Assembly (NCBI GenBank): GCA_033030425.1
Contig: JAUFSD010000006.1
Span: 186,001-250,000, forward strand
Source: Verpa conica
Lineage: Eukaryota; Ascomycota; Pezizomycetes; Pezizales; Morchellaceae
DNA: 64,000 nt
Direction: 5' to 3'
This document shows, one piece after another, positions 47,976-60,091 of this stretch. The position numbers and the translations under genes were made by a program. How positions within the stretch are numbered: the stretch's first letter is position 1; every line of letters starts with the position of its first letter. The notes beneath the pieces are model-generated. The model saw nothing but the letters and a program-made list of their open reading frames with translations, had not been told where the DNA came from and searched no databases.

Positions 47976-50161
47976 ATGTCGTTCACCATTTCGACTCGTT
48001 CATCCCCCGGCCCCGCTAATGACCAGGCCTTCCCCACAATCTTCAGACGTGAGAAAACACCACCGCCTGTACTTGAGCAACGTTTCGAGCTCCCTAATGA
48101 GCATGGAGTAATTCGGGAATCCCCTAACGAACGCACTTCGTCCAGGGGCGGGGAAGGACGGGTCGCGTATAAACCAGTTCCGGAGAAACGGATGCTTGGG
48201 TACATGTCTACAGCAGCATTGATTATCAACAAAATGATAGGGACTGGAATTTTTTCCAAGCCTTCTTCTATCATGCAACAGACTGGCTCGAAGGGTGCAT
48301 CTATGTTTCTTTGGGTCGCTGGGGGGCTCATGACACTTAGCGGGTTAGTCTACCCCTATGTAAACTCAAGGTTTACCAATATTAATTTCTATATTTCATT
48401 AGTCTTTTGGTATATCTCGAATTTGGTATTGCATTACCGTTCAATGGAGGTGAATTAGTTTATGTGAGCAATCCTTTAACTTAATTAGATTCTTACATTT
48501 AGTGACAGTTGAAACGTCGACATAGCTTGATGAATCCTACACGAAACCACGCTACTTTGCGAGTTGTATGTTTGCGATCCTATTCGTCCTCCTCGGAAAC
48601 ACAGCTGCAAACTCAATTGCATTTGCCAAAGGAATGATTGGAGCCTTTACGGACAACCCGAATCCAGACTACAGACTCCAGAAATTCGTAGCACTAGTCT
48701 GTATTACCTTTATATGCCTTATCCATTTATTCTCAAGGCAGATGGGTATCTACGTCAACAACATCCTAGCATTATATAAAGTCTGCCTACTGACATTTGT
48801 TGTAATTGTGGGTTTTGTTTGTTTGGGCGGTGGGGGAGGGAAACATCTCGAGCCAGGGACTCCGTATGGCGCCGAGAACTTGAAAAGTGCCTTCGATACA
48901 CCCTCAACATCTCCATACAGCTATGCAAGTGCTATGTTGGGCGTCTTATACAGCTTCCAGGGCTGGGAGAATGCCAACTACGTCCTAGCCGAGGTAAAAC
49001 GTCCTTATGGAAATGAATCAAAGACATTCAAACGCGCCGCTTTGGTTGCATTCAGTCTCGTAACTATTCTTTACGTCCTAGCAAATGTTGCATATGTATG
49101 TTAGCTACTCTTATATCCATCCACCACCTGAGAATAAACTAACAGACTAAAAAAGTTCTCCGCAAGTACCACTGATGAGTTAATGCATCAGGGCACTTCG
49201 GTGGCTGCAAGCTTTTTCATCAAGGTAACTGAAAGATCCTGACCCTTTCTAACAGACGATTATAACAAATATCACTAGGTTTTTGGCAATGGAAAATTCG
49301 TCAGCAAGGGACTGAAGGTATTGATCGCATTTTCAGCCTTTGGAAACGTTGTTGCAGTGACATACACGAATGCTAGAGTCAAGCAAGAGATTGCTAAGCT
49401 ACGTATTTTACCCTTCTCACAATACTGGGCTCGGGATAGCCCTTATGGTACACCTGTTGGTGCTTTGACACTCCACTGGATCTTCACTGTCATTGTAATC
49501 CTTGCAAGTAAGTTGTCAGGAACTCTGTGATAAAAGATTTTGGTTCTAGCTAACTACTAAAGCCCCAAACTACACAAAGAACGATGAGGCCTATAACCTC
49601 GTTAGTGTACTTTACACATACGCTCATACATGGGTGGGAAGTAAGTTAAACCGAGACCTTGTCCTACGGACCACAAAACAAACTTTTCTTACTTTGGCAT
49701 CTAGTATTCGTGGCTATTGGCCTAGTAACCCTTCGATACCATGATAATTTCCGTGATTGGCGTCCAGTCGTAGTAGGCTGGAAGACATTATACGGCCTTG
49801 TCGGTATCTACATAATCCTTAATACATTCATCATCATCTTGATCTGGTGGCCTTCAAATACAACCATACCCTCATATACTGCGCCTGCAGTAGCAACAGG
49901 CGTTCTCGGATTTGGAGCCGTGTACTGGTTTGGCTTTGCAAAGATTTTACCAGCTCTAGGCTACCAGATTGATTCTGAGCCAGATGAACTCATAGACGGT
50001 AGCAGAGTTGTCACATATAAAGTAAGAAGAAATTTTATGATAATCGATTCTAGAGTGTTGAATTACTGAGCACTAACCTTCCATAGCGTTTCAAAACTGG
50101 ACATGCAAAGCGGGTTTCAGACTGGTTGGATCGTAAGTTTAAGCGGGATACTGATGTATAA
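47976..50161 (+). CDS. Amino acid permease, Mup1/L-type family
   Basis: This is a plasma-membrane amino acid transporter of the APC superfamily, in the group of the yeast high-affinity methionine permease Mup1. Eight exons (47976-48343, 48403-48463, 48526-49095, 49156-49224, 49279-49507, 49563-49640, 49705-50021, 50087-50161) stay in phase and give 588 residues. The start is the ATG at 47976. The cytosolic N-terminus leads to TM1 with the substrate-binding IINKMIGTGIFSKP loop. TM3 carries LEFGIALPFNGGELVYLDE. The SFQGWENANYVLAEVKRP region matches TM6. About twelve membrane segments are visible. The last exon has a strong internal GTAAGT, so a second C-terminus is possible. The precise substrate is inferred. 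Confidence 0.88.
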
Positions 50162-53100
50162 TTTAATACTATAATCATTTATGTATAGGTTCCATTCAGT
50201 CTATTGGCTTTTTTTGATGAGAGGACTTAGTTATACGAATTAATGAGGTTCAACCTTACTAAACAAACCAAAATCGTTTCGGAGCCTTGTATACATCACC
50301 AATACTAATAGCTGAGGACAAAAATAGCTGACACGGACAAGCCCCAAGTGCAAGTACAGTCATCACGTATTGTTGGTGATCACAGCGATCTGAAACCCCA
50401 GAGACACATAGCAACCGAAGCAATTATCATGACCATGAGAGGTATAAAATTAATATTAAATTTTTTGAACTACACCTAGAATGGAATTAATGTGTATATC
50501 ATAGTTTAGCAGGCACCTCTTAAGTGTAGTTTTAGGTTCGACGGTTGTCAAGCACGCATAGGTACCTCTAGCCAATAACCTAGAAACTTTGCCTTGGCAA
50601 AACTATACGTTTACTAGGAATTTGCTTGTGATTAGAGTAATGCATGAATATTTTGAATTTACCACAGTATCTAAAGAGGTGTAATTCTTATTAGGCCAGC
50701 GTAATGCCTACTCACAAGCGTGTATGTTTTGTTTCTATGTCCTGTAGTCGCGCCTTGTGTATAGATCGGGTGCCAAGAATGAGAGGAAAAAATTAATGAG
50801 ATAGCAAGATCAGATCGTAAGGAAGAACCAAGAACAAGAGATATGGCCGGGGCAGACAACCGAGGCAGACAACCTGGTAAGCCTTTTCTAGGCATACTTT
50901 CTTACAAGGGGCTTAGTGAGAAGCATACCCGATCTTATTTTTTTTAACATCAGGATTGTATTGATTCTAGATGCAAGAATATCACATGCAGCCACAAGGC
51001 GATGGCGTGAACAAGACCTATACCCCTCCTGGAAATATAAGAGGGGCCTATAATATAACAAAAGAAAAAACGGAAATATCCTTAGTCTACACCGCCACTC
51101 CCAATCCCCAGTGTGTCCATATTGGCCGTGCACGAGGCTCATCCCAGGAATGGGTTCCTGGGCTTATAAAAATTTAACAAAGGAGAGAAGGCCTGTTGGG
51201 TGTAGAACTGGTGGCGGGGAGGCCACGACGACAGTGGGGTAGAGGAGGCATACCTAGTTATCTACTCCAATCATATACCGGACTAGCTCTCATAGGTAAG
51301 CAGTCGGCCACATAGACGTTGGATTTGCCCCTCAGGTAAGGTTGTCCCAGATTTCCTCCCGCATTTTTCTTGCCACTTTACTAGAGAAGGAGATTTTTAG
51401 AAGTTGTGTGACCGACCGTTTATGGGAGTTAATACGGTAGTACTAGTAGGTGCAATTGTACAAGGATCTATCGCCAAGGCTGACAAATTCTTGTCTCCAG
51501 AGTACATGTAGCTGATGACGAGTTCCAAGCCAACATTCTCCCCCTTTTGCCACTATTAAATATCCAGTACATTCAATGCTAAAGTTAGATGAGTCAGGAT
51601 TTACTTATACATATTAATGTTAGCTTCCTATTTCACGACGCTCCCTAGTCAATATTCTTCCTATGATATATTGACTAGCTATGAATACGAGTGGGTAGAT
51701 TTGCGCGGATAATTGGCGGTCACCGAATAGAATATAAGTAAAGAAGTTTAAAGTTAGTAGAATATATATTAATCAAGACACTTTTTGCGAGCAAAGACTG
51801 TAGCTTTTTGGTTTACGAACACTAGCGGAGCTATCATAACGTTATTTTATAGCTAGGCGCCGACTCATGATTTTTAACAAGTAAAATCGTACCCATTCAA
51901 TACTCTTAACCATAGATAAGAGGGGGTGATGTTTATGGTGGAGAATGAAATACGCCAAGGCAATATATCCAATGCGCTACTTCAGCATCATACCAGCTTA
52001 CATACTCTTCGCCAAGATATATTGCAAAAAAGTACTCCTCCGTAGTCATATAATACAATTCCTCAATAGATAGCCAGACCTATATGTTCTCGCCACAGCG
52101 CGTGATCGCCACAATTTTGCTATAGACAGGGGGTATCCTCGGTATAGGCGCGCTAACTATGCTTTGCAAGGCAAATATATTACACTTGCACTTTTGATTT
52201 CCCCTGCCTGTTCTGACCAAGCGTTGCTATTATTAGAATCCGGAGGGGCTGCGGCGCAAGATCACCGGTAGTATCCATAGGCAACTATCGAGTTGTGGCA
52301 GTTCCTGCAGTGAACCCTGCCAGTTTTTTTAGGCCGGCAAAAGTATATACTCCATAGGCCATCCTCTGTCTTATCAGCTTTACAGATGCTACGGCTAACG
52401 GGAACGATAATAGGTCTAGAAACTATAGTATTTAATAGACGTATTATTTCGCCACGGTGGCTTCGGATCGGCGTTTTGTGGTTTCGCGGGTATAACATCT
52501 TTTAGAGTAAGAATTTGCTCCGGCGCTAGAGGGTAACATACACGAAACAGGTTGAAGCGACTGAAACTGTAAGTACCAATACTAGAGCGATATATATATA
52601 GGTAGGCTCTCATCTTGGGTAGACCACGTATGTTGATGTTTTAGCTACTTCTATAGTCTAGCGTCAATCACCAGATAATACAGTACTATATAGTAGGAAA
52701 GTACGTGGTCGGCAAAATGAGTAAATATAACCTAGTATTTAGTTTCGAAACAAGTAAAGGTGTTCGTAGAGTATATACACCCAAGGATTGTGCCCGTCTA
52801 GCCTGGTGCTATACCAAAGCCTATAATAGATATAGGTACTCGGGCGTTCTAAATAATTAAGGTAGATACTATACTCTACAAGTTGCCAGTCCAGGAAGCC
52901 AGCTACTATGTCTACCAGGATCTTTACGTAAGAGCCTCAAAAGCCCCCGAAGTGTCGGTGAGGCTGGTCATACATGGCTTTACCGACGATGTACAGTAGA
53001 GTATTTAGTATATAATGCAAATGGTCCCTCGCCTCTCTAAAGTAGCCCTGGTTATGGGGCCTACACCACTTATGTTTTCCTTGAAGACAGGAGTCGGATA

Positions 53101-53437
53101 AACGGATAACTAAATAAATGTACAAGCTCTACCGGGCTGGCACGACCCGGGGTCGGATATATCTGCTGAGAAGCTGGTAGTAACTCCCGGTGAAATAGAT
53201 AGACCCTGAAAAACATCAAAATAAGTTTTAGAAATCGGACGGAAAATATACCTAATTCTTATAAAAAACCATGAGAGCCCCTCCTGTCTCAGCTGTCGTA
53301 TATACACCCACAGTCTTTACTCAATACTTTCTTTTTGTAATAGCCCCGGTGGCATTCATTCGTTCATTCGTTCATTTTTTTTTCTTTCTTACATTCCTTT
53401 TTCTTTCACTTTTTTATTTTTTATTTTTTTTTAAATC
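50162..53437. other. Long gene-free, AT-rich region
   Basis: No gene is supported in 3.3 kb. From about 51.5 kb on the sequence is strikingly rich in TA and short A/T runs, with multiple stop codons in all frames. Frames at 52262-52613 (minus) hold a weak C-x-x-C pattern but no recognisable protein. This looks like old transposon DNA altered by point mutation, as produced by RIP in ascomycetes, but no terminal repeats or diagnostic motifs remain. The promoter of the glucanase gene lies at the right end, with a CT-rich leader at 53370-53435. Confidence 0.45.
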
Positions 53438-54757
53438 ATGAAGATCATTACGCAGACATTCCTGTCAGCTATTCTCAGCTTTCCATATTTGGCGCAGGCC
53501 GCATACGTTCTCCAAGAGGACTATACACCCCAAAACTTCTTCGATAAGTTCAACTTCTTCACAGTAAGAATTACGCATAACACAACTATATGACCAAGAG
53601 GCCCAAACTAACCACTCGTTCAAAGGGCCCTGATCCAACACATGGATTCGTAACATATGTTGATAAAGATACCGCTGCAAAGAACAAATATATCAGAAGA
53701 AACACCAACAAAGTGTACATCGGTGTCGATTACAAAACAAAAGTTCCTTTTAACCCTGCGGATAAGCATCCCAAGAAGGGGAGACAAAGTGTCCGCATTG
53801 AAAGTAAGACTGTCTTTACCAAGGGGCTTTTTATCCTAGATGTCGAACACATGCCAGGAGGTATCTGTGGCACATGGCCTGCATTGTGAGTGTTGTCAGA
53901 AGTTATGCATTTTGAGCTTAGCAAATTAAAAAAAACAAAAAAACAGTACATTAACCCCGTATCTATAGTTGGACTGTAGGTGGTCAATGGCCCAATAACG
54001 GTGAAATTGATATCATCGAAGGTATATATGAAAAATAACTCTTCTCTAATTAACATTACCCCACCAAGAGAGCTGGAAAAAATAATTTCGTTTCTAGGCG
54101 TTCACAGAAATACCCAGAACATGATGGCACTCCACACCGGTCCGCAATGTTCGGTAAAGAACCAGGGACAGACAGCCCTCATGGAAGCTGGAAACTGTGA
54201 CGTGAAGGCACCGGGCCAGGATGCAAATCAAGGGTGCAGCATGAAAGTAGGTAACAAATGCTTGAATTCATCTATATACTTAGCTAACGCTTACTCAGGA
54301 TAATTACAAAACCTCGGTATCTTACGGAGAAGGGTTCAATAAGAATAAAGGCGGCGTTTACGCCATGGAATGGACCTCAAAATATATACGAATCTGGTTT
54401 TTTCCTCGTAATGCCATCCCTAAGGACATAAATAAACCTGATCCGTCGAAATGGGGCACACCAAATGCGAACTTTCAGGGAGGTTGTGATTTTGATAAAA
54501 AGTTCAGGAATCACAAAATCATCTTCAACACAACTTTTTGTGGGGACTGGGCTGGAGGTGTTTGGGGTAACAAAAAAGTGGCTCCGGGGTGGTAAGTTGA
54601 TACCCTCAGTCCCATAGTGTTAGAATATCCCATACTGACGCGGAGTAGTGGTGGTAAAACTGAGAGTTGTATCGCTTATGTCGCTAACAACCCCCAACAT
54701 TTCGCTAAGGCTTTTTGGACTGTCAGAAGTTTGAAGGTCTATAAAAAGAATAAATAG
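53438..54757 (+). CDS. Secreted GH16 endo-1,3(4)-beta-glucanase
   Basis: A glycoside hydrolase family 16 enzyme that cleaves beta-1,3(4)-glucan in cell walls. Six exons (53438-53563, 53626-53885, 53969-54021, 54098-54246, 54299-54591, 54649-54757) stay in phase and give 329 residues; using the acceptor 3 bases upstream gives 330. The N-terminus is a signal peptide (MKIITQTFLSAILSFPYLAQ). The catalytic signature GEIDIIEG is at 140-147, with Glu141 the expected nucleophile and Glu146 the acid/base. The FWTVGGQWP and HTGPQC segments match laminarinase-type GH16. There is no GPI signal or transmembrane tail, so the enzyme should be secreted. The family is firm; exact linkage preference is inferred. 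Confidence 0.92.
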
Positions 54758-55302
54758 ATTTAGAGTTATATGGTTGTATAGCATCGAAAAGTGGTTAGAT
54801 TTTGGGGGCATTGGAGTTTTTTTGATGGGTTTTCCTTTAATGGAGTTACAGGTTTAGAATTTATATTACTGAAATGAGACTATGAGGCTAAAGCTAGGGT
54901 GTGATGTCAACATTAATAGGCCATATCTCCATAGATAGTGCGTCAAGTCACATTAGTAAAAGAGTTGGCTTCAATGATGTAGCATTTATATATTGAGTGG
55001 CCATAACTAACTTTAGGAAATAAACACCGAATGAACTAGCTATTCGACAAACTATGTGCTATAACATGCCTTTAAAATTTACGCACTACTAATATACATA
55101 CTTTCACAAACACATGAATAAATAAAACAATCCAGTTACCACCTAACCAAGCACCAACCCCAATACCGAATACCGATTACTCCTATATAGGTAACTTCGA
55201 ACAATAACAAACAATATACTAGAGATCAAAGCCAAAACAAGTATATTTCCTTCCGTGGACTTTAGGACTATCTCCTAGAAAAACTTCCACATCTTTATTC
55301 CA
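54758..55302. other. Intergenic between convergent genes
   Basis: The 3' ends of the glucanase gene and the histidine kinase gene face each other here. AT-rich with no supported gene or repeat. Confidence 0.4.
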
Positions 55303-58300
55303 CTAGGCTGCTGGTGGCTTGTTCTCCGTGCTATCAGGTACGTAGCTCGGTATATTTAGAAGATTGGCTGTCCTACAATCTTGCAGCTTTCTTAAGAGAT
55401 TATCAAATCTCATCAACAGGTCGGCGATCCTGAACGGTTTTGATATCGCATCATCCTGAATTCAATAGTTTATTAATACGGCCACATAAAGTTGAAAAAA
55501 CAAACAAATATTAGCCAAGACTTACCATCCCCGCTTTTGTCATCTTCGCTACTTGTTCTGGTCTAGCATTTGCGCTGATACCAATGATCGGAACATGTCT
55601 TCTGACTATTCTTGACTGTTCCATCTCCCGTATCTTCAAGGTGGCTGTGTTCCCGTCCATCACTGGCATCTCCATATCCATCAAGACAATATCAATGCCG
55701 ATACCACCCTCCTTTACAAACACCGACTCGGAGATGACCTTCAACGCCTCTTCACCATTCCCTGCAACATATGTCCCACATCCTTCTTTCCGTAACTGCC
55801 GCCGAAGTACCTCTTGGTTTATGAGATTGTCCTCCACAATTAATACGTTATACGACAACTGTTCTCTACCCGAGATTCCTGGATCAAGCACTTTAGACAC
55901 AGGATATGTCTTCATTGCTACTACGCCCACTTCCCCAGACCCAGTGGTAATTTCTTCAAATTTTGACATTCTCCGCTCCAAAGTTGGTGGTGTATGTGGA
56001 CTCGCTTGGGCAGTATTAGGAGGGCCTGTTGACCTTCTTGCTCTAATGTAAAATGAGAACGAACTTCCATGGCCTTCTTCTGAATAAACCCCTATCTCTC
56101 CACCTTGGATACGACAGAGTTGACGGCAGATGAATAGACCTAGTCCTGAGCCACCATAGGTGACGTGAGTTCGGGGAACTTGTTCAAACCGTTTAAACAA
56201 TTTCTTCTGCCATTCGTCACTAATCCCAATACCACTATCCTAGAAGCAAGTTAGGACGTGTGCGGGGGTAACTGTGTGGGAGAAGAAATACTTGGACAGT
56301 GATGAGAATATAAACTATTTCCCCAGTACCCCAATCAGAATGGGATACATCTTGTGGCAGACGGACCTGGTCACCCTTGCGGTAAACTACAACACCATGA
56401 CCAGTGGGTTCCTCTAGCGATGCTCCAAGCCGGGTTATGATTTCCCGCTTGCCAGCTTGGAGGGAGGTGAATTTGATAGCATTGGTAATAAGATTCATCT
56501 ACGGTCCCAAAATTGAGTTAGAAGACCTGTCGGCATAGGACTGATAATAACCTTACCAGGATCTGCGAAAACCTGGATGGGTCTGCCTTGACCCAGTCAA
56601 TAGCAAGCTCTTTGTACGAATCCTCAAGCTAAAAGAAACTCAAATATGATATTAGTTCTATACCATTTACCACGTTCTTCTAATCGTAATACCAATAAGG
56701 AATACCGGAGTCATACCAGATATTGCAATGAAATCCCCTTAACATTTAACTCAGACTGGAAGATTTTCATTATCTGGCTCACAGTCTCGTGGATCTGCAC
56801 ATCTACCGGAACCACACTTAGAAGCATTGAATCCAATTTACTCAGAGTAAGCACATCATCAATGATCCGCATCTATCACATCAGTCAGTAAATACCCCAA
56901 AACCCCACCCCTCGCCAGGAGAGAAAATGGTCATTTCAAATTTACAAACTACAAAAAAATAAACATCATATCATATTCATCATGGTGGCTTTGCAAACCT
57001 GGTGCTGAACGCAAACCAAAATCGTCGAAGCTGAATCGATAATCTCTTCCACATCCAGCCCGTGCTCTTGTTTCTGATTGTTTTGAAATTCCATCAGGGT
57101 GTTTAGAATCCCATCCGCACACTGCAAAGTCGCCGAGAAAGGGTTTCTTAGCTCGTGAGAAAAAACATCGATGAAGTTTTCCTGTTGTCGTCTCCTCTCC
57201 ACAGCTTGCGTGGACAGCTGCCGCTGGTACTCTTCATTCAGCTTAATACTTGTAATGTCCACTATCGTCAGTATGAACCCCAGCAATTTTTCTTCTCCAC
57301 TTGGAGACTTGTTGGTCTGTGGAACTATAGAGCAAGTAATCCAGTATCTCCATCCTTGGGGACTTGAAGAATCGGAACCAATGCGAGCCTCCAATTGCAT
57401 TGGTATGGCGGATGTGATAACTTTCTCATAAGATTCGAAAACGCGAGCACGGTCCTCGTGGTATACGGACTCCCGCCACGCTTCGCCATCACTATCCTTA
57501 GTGAGACCCACAAGTTTGAGATAGGCATCGTTCTTGAAAAAGACTTCCCCGTCTTTGTTGATGAGTCCTAGACCAACTGGAATGGTTTCAGCTATCTACA
57601 CGTGTATTAGTAATAGAAATTCACAATAAAACAGTTATGCTTTACAGGTATAAACTTACTCCGGTGAAAAGTAGTTCACTATCCCTCAATTCCGCTGTCC
57701 TTTTTTGTAATTGTTCCTGTAACTGCACAGCCTGTATCTTCGCAACTCGCTGCGTCTCCTCACTTATAGCTTTTGCTATCTCATTCTTCAGTAACATAAC
57801 CCTCCCTGCTGCGGTCGCAAGCTCCTTCTTTAACAAGTTGATCCACAATTTATAATCCTCATCGTAAGGTCTCCTTGGGTTCAACCCCAATATCAAGAAC
57901 CCCTGCGTGGTTGTTTCCGTTGCCTGTATCGGTATGACCACCGCAAACTTAGGCGTATCTCCAAACCCCCTATATACTATCCTATTGCTATCTTCCATCG
58001 TATCTAGATCGAGCTTCTTTAGCACTATACTATTCGTCTCCCCTGCCAACTTCATCTCGCTAGAAAAATATCCACAATCTTCCCCAAGCTTGTAATCCCG
58101 GGGAGCTAGATAACCACCTTCTGGGAAACCAGCATTGTGTTCGAGGCAGAACTCCCCAGAAGTAGGAAATTCAGCGTGCGATTTGTCTTCATTAACGGCT
58201 TTGTAAATCAATATAAAAGGGGAGTCCAATGGATTATCGTCAAAGGCATCATGAAGAATCCTCCAGAAATCATCTTCATCGAGATCCTTCACTGACCCTA

Positions 58301-59570
58301 GAAGTTCCCCCATCCTTTGCAGGGTGGCCATGCGTCTAGCAGAAATTACTTGGCGGGTTTGGTCAAATGCCTGTTCTATCACACCCCCCGGCGTGCCATC
58401 GCCGTTGGCCACTGAGTAAATGGATATATTGTAGTATCCCTCTTCTATCATATCCTCTCTGTTAAGGAAAAGCTGCTGTGATTCTTTGCTGGTCGGCTTG
58501 CCATGAAAGTAGGCGTCATCAAGTAACGGTAAGAAGTAGTTTTTGACCTCCGGCCATCCTTCCGCAAATTTCTTGCCGAGTAATTCCGGATCCTTATTTT
58601 GAGCAATCGTCCGCCATCCCTCATTGTATAGGATTGTGTATTCGGGGCCCCAGTAGAATGCCATTGGGCAAGGGGTCGTCAGTATCGAGTTTACTACTAA
58701 CCGAAGAACCAAGGGCCATGCACTGAAGTGACCGCAGTCTGTTTTACTCCTATTTTTGCATCATATCAGGACAACGTGACATAGAGGCAGGGCAGGCGAT
58801 TATATCTACCAGTCAACATTTCGAAAGTTGCGGTAATGCTCGGATGTTTGTATAGTCGAAAACATCTGCGTCCGGTCCAAAAGGGATTTAGGCACCTGTG
58901 GGGTCACTTGTGTTTCCGATTGGGCCAGGGTAGAGAAACGTTGAAATTCAGTCCTGGCCGGTGACGGATAGCTGGAGACCAAATCCTCGGTGTCACCCCC
59001 TTCCTTTCCGTGCTCTATCCGCCCCTCCCCATTATAATCAAAGAAAATAGCCTCTAGAAGTGTTACAGGGGCTTGGGATATTCCATTACTGTTACTTTCG
59101 GGTTGAGCATCCGTCGTACTATCTTTATATCCATTTCGGTTGGCATTATAATAGTCGATCTGTGCCCGTCCCTTCCTATCCACGATGCCATGAGCAGGAG
59201 AGGTCTTCTTTATACCATTCACCAAGGCATCCGAGTCCCATTCCAGGACCGGGATACTAGCTGCAGTAACAACCATGACTATTTCTTCCTTTCCACCACC
59301 AATTGCCACTGAGGTGAATCTCCACCTATTTGTCGAGAAAGTACCGTTCCCATTGCTCAAGAACGCTTCGTTCAAAACCCACTCCATCGAAATCTCCCCC
59401 ATCCTCTCGAGATCTCGTAGCGCATCGTTTACGAACAGTACTGTCCCGGATTGGTCTTTTGCTGAGTATTCGGTAGATACAGAGACAATGAATGTGGGCC
59501 GGGTATCGATTCGTAAAAAGTCGATAGCATATGAGCCCAGCTGGGTGGCAATACAGCATTCGGCGGGCAT
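55303..59570 (-). CDS. Hybrid histidine kinase with apparent +1 frameshift
   Basis: Eight exons (59570-58810, 58749-57660, 57595-56999, 56873-56717, 56628-56557, 56498-56292, 56239-55526, 55455-55303) encode about 1249 residues if one base is skipped in exon 4. An N-terminal PAS/GAF-like sensor starts with a fungal WSKTDCGHFSAWPLVLR segment. A second PAS domain lies near 618-740. HisKA follows with FSHELRNP (phosphoacceptor His764). The HATPase has N-box MNLITNAIKFT at 893-903, DSGIGISDEW and GGSGLGLFI. The C-terminal receiver has VLIVEDN and LMDMEMPVMDG (Asp1149). Exon 4 is 157 nt; the frame needed for LTLSKLDSMLL ends in a stop, and the frame for VVPVDVQIHE is one base later, with the shift at about 56819. 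The start is the first ATG; an upstream TTG was ignored. It is a cytosolic sensor kinase by architecture. Confidence 0.82.
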
Positions 59571-59891
59571 GATGATGAGTAACACGGCCCTCAAGAATGT
59601 TGACAGGAGCTGATGGCTAGGACAAGAGTATAGACCAGAGCTATAGTTAAGTCAGGTGAAGCTTTTCGTTAAGGACAACTGTGCTTAGATATATTAGAGT
59701 CGTGATGCCCACCTTGGTTATGAATACCAAGTATCCCCGCCGGACTGAGCTGAAGCTTCTAGCGTAGCCCGGAGATCGCGTCCGTTCCCTATAAGGCGGC
59801 CCAAGCAGAGGTCCCAAGTGTATGAAAACGCCAATAACGTCCTTGGTACGGCCCAACACGGAGACCTGCGGATTGACTCCCCTTTCTTATG

Positions 59892-60091
59892 TACCGTATT
59901 GACTCGATAAATTGGCTATGCGGGCGCCGCCGCCACCTCCTATCAAATGTAGACCTGCTATCTGATCGTAAGGATGATTATCATGAGCTAGCTTTGATGG
60001 GTTTAAAGGAAGCTCAAAAGAGTTTAGAGAAGACTATTAAGCATAGGTGGCGTTGACGCCCGCATAGCCAATTTATCGAGTCAATACGGTA
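59892..60091. mobile_element. MITE-like element with near-perfect inverted ends
   Basis: Arms at 59892-59938 and 60045-60091 are reverse complements over 47 bases; the outer 35 bases match perfectly and there are three mismatches further in. Ends begin TACCGTATTGACTCGATAAA, so the unit is bounded by TA on both sides. The inner part of each arm is GC-rich (GGGCG, then GCCACCT), unlike the AT-rich surroundings. The 106-base centre has no coding capacity. The CTCGATAAATTGG motif resembles the ends of pogo/Tigger-type Tc1-mariner elements, a low-certainty similarity from memory. The end sequence differs from the TACTCG family. Confidence 0.8.

Noticed and set aside
52262..52613. Minus-strand frames with C-x-x-C patterns
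   Set aside because: Could be the rest of a transposon zinc finger, but two cysteine pairs in AT-rich, stop-laden DNA are too weak to call a gene.
52836..52846. TACTCGGGCG, resembling the end of the foldback elements
   Set aside because: No matching inverted arm was found within several hundred bases, so it is not called an element.
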